In this document: piece by piece, positions 7,959-13,605 of the stretch
Numbering within the stretch: the stretch's first letter is position 1
Layout of the letters: the number at the start of each line of letters is the position of its first letter
NCBI GenBank assembly: GCA_005801395.1
Contig: SYDV01000168.1
Span: forward strand, 1 to 13,605
Direction: 5' to 3'
Length of the DNA stretch: 13,605 nt
From: Planctomycetia bacterium
GTDB lineage: Bacteria; Planctomycetota; UBA11346
The notes under the pieces: model-generated
What the model was told of the DNA's origin: nothing
What the model saw: only the letters and a program-made list of their open reading frames with translations
Databases searched by the model: none
Made by a program: the position numbers and the translations under genes

Positions 7959-8408
7959 TCAAGCATGCCGACGAACCGCAGAACCCAACGACACGCGCAA
8001 AGCTTTACCAGTTGATGCAATGGATAAAGTCGCATGCAATACACCTTTTTGTTTGCGTAACAAATCGTCCATGGTGCGAATTTTACTGGCGTGACCACGC
8101 AGCATGAAGGTTTCGACACATAAATCGTGGCTCAAGTGAACGTGCGTGGTCGCTAGTACTAAATCATGGTAGTCGTGCTGAACATCGACCAATTTGGCGG
8201 CTAATTGTCGTTGATGGTGATCATAAACTAAGGTGACGGTGCCCACGGCTTCCTGGTCTTTTTCCCACTCCTCTTGCACTAAGTGTTCACGCAGAAGATC
8301 ACGCAGAAACTCCGAACGATTTTTATAACCGCGCTCGTCGGCAATTCGCCCGAATTGATCGTGCAGGTGTTTATCGAGTGAGAAGCTAGCGCGTACAAGG
8401 TCGGTCAT
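7959..8408 (-). CDS. nikR: NikR-type ribbon-helix-helix metalloregulator
   Basis: Metal-dependent transcription regulator. An N-terminal ribbon-helix-helix domain (about 3-42: S-F-S-L-D-x-x-L, then R-G-Y-K-N-R-S-E-F-L-R-D) is followed by an ACT-like metal-binding domain. The square-planar nickel ligands of E. coli NikR (His76, His87, His89, Cys95) all have counterparts: His78 in Q-H-D-Y-H-D, His89 and His91 in T-H-V-H, and Cys97 in D-L-C-V-E. I chose ATG 8408 (149 residues), close to family length. An upstream ATG at 8468 (169 residues) adds 20 residues unlike the family and would start inside the likely promoter. Neither start has a good Shine-Dalgarno. The gene is divergent from the TonB receptor and tail-to-tail with znuB, so it probably controls one or both. 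Conserved ligands favour nickel sensing; the Znu context suggests zinc is worth testing. Confidence 0.85.
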   Translation of the reverse strand: MTDLVRASFSLDKHLHDQFGRIADERGYKNRSEFLRDLLREHLVQEEWEKDQEAVGTVTLVYDHHQRQLAAKLVDVQHDYHDLVLATTHVHLSHDLCVETFMLRGHASKIRTMDDLLRKQKGVLHATLSIASTGKALRVSLGSAVRRHA

Positions 8409-8509
8409 GGCAGAGTACGATATGGTTGCCGCGTGTAGCGGAAGTGGAGTCTTGCGGACTACTTTCATACGAATATTAAATTCGGAATAACGCTACCACG
8501 AAGGCCACG
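8409..8509. promoter_or_regulatory. Divergent nikR / TonB-receptor control region
   Basis: This 101-base region separates the two divergent starts. It contains the imperfect palindrome CGAATATTAAATTCG (8470-8484), whose AT-rich core could serve as a -10 in both directions. A TCATAC (8465-8470) matches one half of the E. coli NikR box, but no GTATGA lies at the required distance. GTGTAGCG (8433-8440) and CGCTACCAC (8491-8499) form a loose flanking inverted repeat. AAGG at 8501-8504 is the receptor's ribosome site. Control of both genes by the NikR-like protein is an inference from gene order. Confidence 0.4.
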
Positions 8510-10582
8510 ATGTCGCACCCCGTTCTCTCGCGTACCCTGTTCGCCCTTGCCGTCGGTTTGCCGATAATGGCCGTCGAAACAACACCAACCACTCCGATGC
8601 CGACAGCAAATGAGACTCTGCCAACCATCGTGGTAGAAGGCAGACAGAACGATCTGGTTGGTATCGCTGCTACCGCCAGCGAAGGCACTACGGGACGCGA
8701 ACAATTGTTATGGCGGCCATTATTACGTCCTGGCGAATTGCTAGAGACCGTTCCTGGATTAATTGCCACTCAGCATTCCGGCACGGGCAAGGCAAACCAA
8801 TATTTCTTGCGTGGATTTAATCTCGACCACGGCACTGATTTCTCTACCAGTGTCGATCATATGCCAGTGAACTTGCCGACGCACGGTCATGGACAGGGTT
8901 ATACGGACGTAAACTTTTTGATTCCGGAATTAGTCGACAATGTCACCTATTGGAAGGGGCCGTATCACGCCGCAATTGGCGATTTCAGTTCTGCTGGAGG
9001 AGCCGAAATCGCACTCGCGAATCAATTACCAAGCAACACAATTGGGGTGACCGTTGGCACCAACGCCTATGGTCGCGCACTAGCAACCGGCAGCCCAACG
9101 CTCGGTGACGGACGCTTGGTTTATGGAATGGAACTACAAAGCTACGATGGTCCGTGGGTCAATGACGAGAATCTGCGCAAAGCCAATAGCGTGTTGCGCT
9201 ACGTCCACGGCGACCAGCGCAATGGCTGGAATATGACACTCATGGGTTACGCTTCTGATTGGGATTCCACCGATCAAATTCCCAGTCGTGCGGTAGAAAG
9301 CGGCCAAATTGATCGCTTAGGTGCGATTGACCCGACCACAGGAGGAGAATCCTCGCGCTTCAGCCTGAGCAGTGGCTGGCATACAGGCGATCAGCAGCAA
9401 CAAACCAATATCTCTGCCTATGCCATTTTGTATCGTATGAATCTATGGTAAAATTTTACCTATTTCGCAGATGATCCAGTAAACGGCGATCAATTTGAGC
9501 AAGTTGATCGTCGCACCATTATTGGCGGTGAAGCCACCCATCGCTGGTTAAACGATATTGGCGAGGTGGCCTTCGATAATACCGCAGGCCTGCAAGTGCG
9601 CGCTGACATCATCGACGAAGTTGGCCTGCATAATACTACTCAACGCGAACGTGTTGGCACCATCCGCAGCGATGCAGTCAATGAATATACGGTCGGATTA
9701 TTCGCCACCTCAACCCTGATGTTAAATGAGTGGTTCCGCGCAGTTCCAGGCATTCGTGGCGATGTGTATTATTTTAATGTAGATGCTGAACTGCCACAGA
9801 ACACTGGCAGCGAAAGTGCCGCTACTGCCAGTCCAAAACTGGCTCTCATCTTTGGGCCTTGGCGTGACACAGAACTATCACTCGCCAGCGGACTTGGTTT
9901 CCATTCCAACGATGCACGTGGGACCACCACCACGGTTGACCCTAGTGACGGCGTGACCCCACTCGATCCAGTCGATCCACTGGTACGTTCCACGGGGGCC
10001 GAAATCGGACTGCGTACCGGTGTGGTCGAAAATTTGCAGAGTACCTTCACGTTATGGTGGCTCGAACTCGATAGCGAATTGCTGTTCATCGGTGACGCTG
10101 GAACCACGGAAGCCACTCGTCCAAGTGAACGTTGGGGTATCGAATGGGCGAATTATTGGCGCGTGCTACCGTGGCTCGACTTCGACTTCGACTATGCTTG
10201 GACGCACGCCGAATTCACCAACGACGATGTGGCTGGAAATTCAATTCCTGGCGCGCCAGAACAAATCCTCGCCGCCGGATTGACGCTACACCAAGACGGT
10301 TGGTTCACCGCTTTGCGTCTGCGTTACTTTGGCCCACGTCCACTCATCGAAGACGACAGCGTACGCAGCGACAGCACGCTTTTAGTTAACCTCGGCGCTG
10401 GTTACACCTGGAAGCAAGTCGCGTTTACCTTGGAACTACTCAACTTGCTGGGCAGCAAAGACCACGACATCGATTATTATTATGCCAGTCAATTAGCGAG
10501 TGAAGGCGCGCCAGTCGATGATCGACACTACCACCCAGTCGAGCCTTTTGGCGTACGCGGGGGCGTGGCATATACGTTTTGA
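8510..10582 (+). pseudogene. TonB-dependent outer-membrane receptor, interrupted by one in-frame TAA
   Basis: A 690-codon frame with one TAA at 9449-9451 (codon 314). The halves, 8510-9451 and 9452-10582 (first ATG 9566), are in the same frame and join as Y-R-M-N-L-W / N-F-T-Y-F. No base has been gained or lost. The N-terminal half has a signal-like start (1-21), a TonB-box-like L-P-T-I-V-V-E (37-43) and a plug domain (about 48-165) with L-R-G-F, D-H-G-T-D and T-H-G-H-G motifs. The second half is barrel and ends in a proper aromatic signature (Y-T-F). TAA could arise from a serine codon (TCA) by one change. The substrate is unknown; being divergent from nikR and next to znuABC suggests a metal chelate, as for ZnuD or FrpB4. 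It could be a fresh pseudogene, a sequence error, or read-through. Confidence 0.8.
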
Positions 10583-10596
10583 TCAAGCAAAATATG

Positions 10597-10739
10597 ATAC
10601 CAATTCCGTGTCATCTATGCCGCTTGTGAAAGCATGAACAAGAGTAACTGTTTATGATCAAGCATAGCACAGTCACTCCTGTGAAATGCCTTGATGAATG
10701 TCCGTAATTATTAAGGCTCGTTTGACTTAGAATTGGTAT
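10597..10739. repeat. 143-bp MITE-like element ending in ATACCAATTC
   Basis: ATACCAATTC (10597-10606) and its complement GAATTGGTAT (10730-10739) are perfect 10-base terminal inverted repeats; similarity continues weakly inward (GTCA and GCC match). No open frame of note lies inside. Its left end, 10595-10621, recurs at 13495-13521 with 24 of 27 bases identical, so this is a dispersed repeat family. It lies immediately after the TonB receptor. Confidence 0.5.
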
Positions 10740-10765
10740 TAAACGAGCGGCCAACGAACAACAGA

Positions 10766-10799
10766 GGTTCTAGAACCCGTGTTTTGCCATCAACGCGGG
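10766..10799. other. Palindrome and hairpin in debris region
   Basis: GGTTCTAGAACC (10766-10777) is a perfect 12-base palindrome. CCCGTGTT (10776-10783) pairs with AACGCGGG (10792-10799), with one G-T pair. No T-tract follows on either strand, so it is not a standard terminator. It sits between the 143-bp element and the transposase-like remnant and may be a transposon end. Confidence 0.3.
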
Positions 10800-10818
10800 A
10801 AAATTTCACAAGTATTAC

Positions 10819-10938
10819 CTAGGCAGCAGTGTAGTCTACAGATTTGCATTTGAAGAATGATTGAATTAAGGCTTTATCTTTCTTGACTGCTTTAAAGTCG
10901 CTATGAACACGTTTTTTAAGTGATTCACCAGATTTGAG
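10819..10938 (-). pseudogene. Possible transposase C-terminal remnant
   Basis: A minus-strand frame ends at TAG 10819-10821 and encodes about 40 residues, Lys-rich with S-F-F-K-C-K-S-V-D-Y-T-A-A at the end. A short charged helix and an F-F...V-x-Y tail are reminiscent of IS630-type transposase C-termini, but this is a loose resemblance. The frame continues rightward only as antisense of the DUF1552 gene, so the remnant probably ends near 10938. It lies exactly where the DUF1552 gene loses its 5' part, which fits insertion followed by deletion. Confidence 0.3.
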
Positions 10939-10953
10939 CGGTCGCTGAAGCCG

Positions 10954-12093
10954 TTGGAAAAACACCGTGATGCCATCACGCCGATCAGCGGCTTGCATCA
11001 TCCTGGGGGCCTTGGCCACCATCATAATTGCATCTCCATTTGGTTGACAGGCGGCAAATTGGGTCCGTCAGATCGCAATACCATTTCCGTCGATCAAAAG
11101 ATGGCCGAAATGACCGCGCCGCACACGCGCTATTCGTCGATGGAAATTGCGCTCACGGGTGATTCCCTGTCCTGGACTGCGGATGGCGTGCGGCTGCCGT
11201 CGTTGCGTCGTTGTAACGAAATTTTTGCTTCGTTATTCGAAGAGCCGAAAGGCGGAAAAACAGCGCAACGCCGGGCCTTACGTCGCAAAGGCAGCGTGTT
11301 GGACGCCAACCTCGCGGAAGTACGCAAACTCGAACAACAAATGGGTACGGCGGACAAAGGTCGCATGGAACAATACCTGACCTCGGTGCGTGAAGCAGAA
11401 ATTCGCACGCAGCGCGCCGACGCGTGGCTCGACACACCGCTGCCCACGCTCTCCGATGCCGACCGCAAGCGCACCAATCGCGACATCAATGCCAAAATGG
11501 CGGGGGATTATTTCCGCACCGTTTATGACCTCATCGTACTCGCCTTTCAGACCGACGTGACTCGAGTGGCGACATTTAGTTTGGGTGGCGAAGGCGACGC
11601 TTTTGCCATTCCAGAAATCGGCGTCACCGAATCGCGCCACCAACTCAGTCATCACGGCGGCGATGCTGGCTACATGGATAAACTTACTAATTACGACACC
11701 TTCGCCATCGAACAATTCAGTTATTTCCTAACGCGACTGGCGGAAACCAAAGATCTGAACGGCAAGCCGCTGCTCGATTCCACCATGTCGCTGTTTGGCA
11801 GTGGCATGTGTTACGGCCACAGTCATGGCAATGCGAATTTGCCACTGGTGCTCGCTGGCGGTTCCGACCTTGGTCTAAAACACGGCAGTCATCTCGATTT
11901 CAATCAGGGCGCCAAAGGATTTAACGGCTACGCACTCAATAAAGAAGGCGCACTGACCTCAGAGCATTATCAATTGTGTGGTCGCCCCGCGAATACCGAC
12001 GCGCATATGAGCAACCTGCTGCTGCTGATGGCCCAGCGCATGGGCGTGCAAATCGACCAGTTCGGTGACAGCAATAAGGTCATTACATTATGA
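10954..12093 (+). pseudogene. DUF1552 protein, 5'-truncated
   Basis: The 379 residues from TTG 10954 match the DUF1552 family (PF07586), common in Planctomycetes and Verrucomicrobia. Visible family motifs are the opening [37 protein letters not shown], the F-L-T-R-L-A-E-T block, [19 protein letters not shown], and the C-terminal Q-R-M-G-V. The frame is open only from 10924, after TGA 10921. The usual Tat-type signal and first 60-100 residues are missing, and no ATG exists near this end. The expected partner, a DUF1592/DUF1588-type cytochrome-like protein, is not upstream; repeats and a transposase-like remnant are there instead. Probably inactive for export. The molecular function of the family is unknown. 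Confidence 0.75.
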
Positions 12094-12118
12094 TACTCAT
12101 AAATTTGGTAATTAAGTT

Positions 12119-13381
12119 ATGATACGCCTATTATTAACGCTCGCTGCTGCGTTGTTGTTTTTTGTCTCCAGCGCCGCGACGGCAGAGGAAGGGCCGTACC
12201 GCCCCGTCACCGGCAAATTTCCTACGCTGGACAAAGCGCACGCTTACCGAGGCGAACTCGTCTTCGTGGATCATGCCAACCGCCGCGGCAGCATTCGCGT
12301 GCAAGGGTCAGGCATGTTTTATCGCAACGACCCGCATCCCTTCGCTATGCTGCCTTATGGCATCGTGCGTTATCACGGCGCAACGGCAGATCTGCGGGAT
12401 ATTCCGCTCGGTACGGTCATGCACGTCCGCGCATTTCTTCCCCCAGATCCGTCAATTTCTGCCGTGCCGATATTACCGGTCGACAACAAGGACAATGACG
12501 CCAATCACAATCGTGGCACGGGAATTTTTCCTGCTGAAAATCATGTGCTGTTACTGGAAGACGAACCCAGCCACTGTTTGCGCGAGGGAAAAATCTGGAA
12601 ACTGAAAGACGTGACCATCAAAAAAAATGAAGGCATGATCATCGCCAGTTGTGAAGCAAAAACCGGTGGCAAGGAAAAAGTCAGCGAAGAGAAAATGACC
12701 TTCGATGCCGCCACTCGCTGCTGGCGCAGTCGTGAATGCCTATCTATTTCAGATCTCATTGCAGAGGGCACCTGGCCCACTGAGGGGAAAAAATCCCTCA
12801 ACGAGCAAAACGTTTTACTCGGCATTTGCTGGAAACCCACGCCGGATAGTATTTTTACGCGTTTTCATATTTCCGATATCTGGCTAGACGACGTCGCCAT
12901 GCAGCGCGCCGCCCACAACCAAAACGAAACGCACAAAGCATTTATTCGTAGCCGTTGGCTGCCCGCGTGGATCGATGCCGTCGAATATGGGAAATTCGGC
13001 CGCGCCACCGTCACCGCCACCTTATTCGGCGGCATGGACGCCGAGCTCTACGCCGATTTCAAAAAAGGCAGCGGCGCTATGATGAATGCCGTTGAAAATA
13101 CCTTAAAGCACACCCACGGCGCGTACGGCCCCGCACACATGGCCTCACGTGGCTCCATCAAGGACGTCATCAAAATCGACGGCGATATCCCACTCGGCAG
13201 CAGCGGCATCCAAATTCGTTTTGAAACCGATCTTATTATCGAAGGCATCCGCCCAGGCCGAGTCGTGCGCGTCCAATCCCATAGCTGGCCGGTAGTGGAA
13301 TTACCCCGTGAGGAATTCCTTAATGATGCGACTAACATAGATGAACGATTTCCGGGGCCTGCCATATTTCCGAAGTACTGA
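12119..13381 (+). CDS. Secreted protein of unknown function
   Basis: Protein of 420 residues with a clear signal peptide (1-22, A-T-A/E-E) and no further membrane segment, so probably periplasmic or surface-exposed. I do not recognise a named domain. Residues about 44-112 form a compact beta-rich block (G-E-L-V-F-V-D-H-A-N-R-R-G, then D-P-H-P-F-A-M-L-P-Y-G and D-I-P-L-G-T). Several Cys lie in the middle (S-H-C, A-S-C, R-C-W, R-E-C, G-I-C-W), which could form disulphides. The C-terminal third is again beta-like, with a second D-I-P-L-G at about 357-361. It starts 25 bases after the DUF1552 stop and is probably co-transcribed with it, suggesting a shared PVC-specific exported system. The ATG has only a weak ribosome site. 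Confidence 0.6.
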   Translation: MIRLLLTLAAALLFFVSSAATAEEGPYRPVTGKFPTLDKAHAYRGELVFVDHANRRGSIRVQGSGMFYRNDPHPFAMLPYGIVRYHGATADLRDIPLGTVMHVRAFLPPDPSISAVPILPVDNKDNDANHNRGTGIFPAENHVLLLEDEPSHCLREGKIWKLKDVTIKKNEGMIIASCEAKTGGKEKVSEEKMTFDAATRCWRSRECLSISDLIAEGTWPTEGKKSLNEQNVLLGICWKPTPDSIFTRFHISDIWLDDVAMQRAAHNQNETHKAFIRSRWLPAWIDAVEYGKFGRATVTATLFGGMDAELYADFKKGSGAMMNAVENTLKHTHGAYGPAHMASRGSIKDVIKIDGDIPLGSSGIQIRFETDLIIEGIRPGRVVRVQSHSWPVVELPREEFLNDATNIDERFPGPAIFPKY

Positions 13382-13415
13382 CCTCAAATAGGAGAAACGG
13401 CGAACGGCGAAAAGC

Positions 13416-13514
13416 CTACTTTTGACCCAACCGCGTTTCCAAGTACTTGCGGATCACCACGGTCATCTTCGCCCCAAACCGCTCCAGCATCGACTGATAC
13501 CAATTCCGACTCAT
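13416..13514 (-). pseudogene. 32-residue reading-frame remnant
   Basis: A minus-strand frame from ATG 13514 to TAG 13416-13418 encodes 32 residues with an amphipathic, basic C-terminus (M-L-E-R-F-G-A-K-M-T-V-V-I-R-K-Y-L-E-T-R). Its first codons lie inside the dispersed repeat at 13495-13521. It looks like the 3' end of a larger gene whose front was replaced by repeat sequence. No family is recognised. Confidence 0.25.
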
Positions 13515-13521
13515 CCATGCC
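13495..13521. repeat. Second copy of the ATACCAATTCC repeat end
   Basis: 24 of 27 bases match 10595-10621, including TGATACCAATTCCG. No matching right end is seen before the window edge. It joins directly onto the hairpin element that follows. Confidence 0.5.
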
Positions 13522-13547
13522 TAAACGCCCGATTCACAGGAGCCGCG

Positions 13548-13605
13548 GAGAACGCAGAGATCGGAGGAATCTCTTATTTTCGCCTCCTCCGATCTCTGCG
13601 TTCTC
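13548..13605. repeat. Perfect 21-bp hairpin element at window edge
   Basis: The arm 13548-13568 is the exact complement of 13585-13605, with a 16-base loop. The left side continues as CCGCG before the arm, so the stem may extend past the window. The arms carry an 8-base rhythm (CGGAGAAC / GCAGAGAT / CGGAGGA). This recalls the ACCGGAG rhythm of the element at 3736, though the sequences differ. It could be a REP/MITE element or the terminator of a neighbouring gene. Confidence 0.55.

Larger units (their letters stand above)
7956..10589. repeat. 10-bp direct repeats TGATCAAGCA bracketing nikR and the receptor
   Basis: TGATCAAGCA occurs at 7956-7965 (over the znuB and nikR stop codons) and at 10580-10589 (over the receptor stop codon). 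It thus exactly brackets the nikR-receptor pair. A third copy lies at 10655-10664 inside the small element downstream. At that third copy and at 7955-7966 the identity extends to ATGATCAAGCAT. The feature spans the bracketed cassette. Confidence 0.45.

Noticed and set aside
8408..8468. Longer 169-residue form of the NikR-like protein starting at 8468
   Set aside because: The extra 20 residues do not resemble the NikR N-terminus, the start has no ribosome site, and it would abut the likely -10 region.
8443..8470. E. coli-type NikR box (GTATGA-N16-TCATAC) at the nikR/receptor divergent region
   Set aside because: Only the TCATAC half is present (8465-8470); the sequence at the required distance to the left does not resemble GTATGA. 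Kept only as a half-site note.
9449..9451. Genetic-code change or selenocysteine-like recoding at the receptor stop
   Set aside because: The codon is TAA, not TGA, and TAA serves as a normal stop in other genes of the window. A point mutation or sequence error is simpler.
11278..11715. 145-codon minus-strand open frame inside the DUF1552 gene, and other long antisense frames over 2794-3207, 5742-6107 and 11130-11495
   Set aside because: They lie fully opposite genes with clear family motifs, have no convincing ribosome sites and show no recognisable protein features. They are shadow frames.
12380..13210. Internal duplication in the secreted unknown protein (D-I-P-L-G motif twice)
   Set aside because: Only the five-residue motif and loose beta character are shared; the flanking sequence does not align by eye.

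Overview
The window looks like a chromosomal segment from a Gram-negative bacterium of the PVC group (Planctomycetes/Verrucomicrobia/Lentisphaerae). The best clue is a DUF1552 protein, a family expanded in that group. Outer-membrane porin and TonB-receptor genes show a diderm envelope. Base composition is moderate, roughly half G+C by eye. Genus cannot be told from the sequence.

Layout. (1) Positions 13-2719, plus strand: a three-gene membrane operon of a DUF318/ArsP-type permease, its usual partner TIGR03943/DUF1980 (both with His/Asp-rich metal-binding loops), and a UPF0114/YqhA-like protein. (2) Positions 2742-3578, minus strand: prmA-like L11 methyltransferase, convergent with the first operon. 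(3) Positions 3579-4029: a gene-free stretch holding a two-armed inverted-repeat element and, just upstream of the porin ribosome site, a helically phased array of five GTATTAC/GTAATAC half-sites. (4) Positions 4030-7958, plus strand: porin, ZnuA-like binding protein, ZnuC-like ATPase and ZnuB-like permease, a complete outer-membrane-to-cytoplasm metal uptake route. (5) Positions 7959-10582: a NikR-type ribbon-helix-helix metalloregulator on the minus strand and a divergent TonB-dependent receptor broken by one in-frame TAA. (6) Positions 10583-10950: repeat and transposon debris. (7) Positions about 10924-13381: a 5'-truncated DUF1552 gene and a secreted protein of unknown function. (8) Positions 13382-13605: a short reading-frame remnant, a second copy of the repeat seen at 10595, and a perfect 21-bp hairpin running to the window edge.

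How it fits together. Regions 1, 4 and 5 read as one transition-metal island, with receptor and porin in the outer membrane, a Znu-type ABC importer, a two-protein His-rich permease, and a local NikR-type sensor with all four nickel-site residues kept. The transporters belong to families usually tied to zinc, while the regulator family is tied to nickel. Which metal is handled is the main open question. The half-site array before the porin is the obvious candidate operator. The right part of the window is eroding: a nonsense mutation in the receptor, a truncated DUF1552, and dispersed palindromic repeats.
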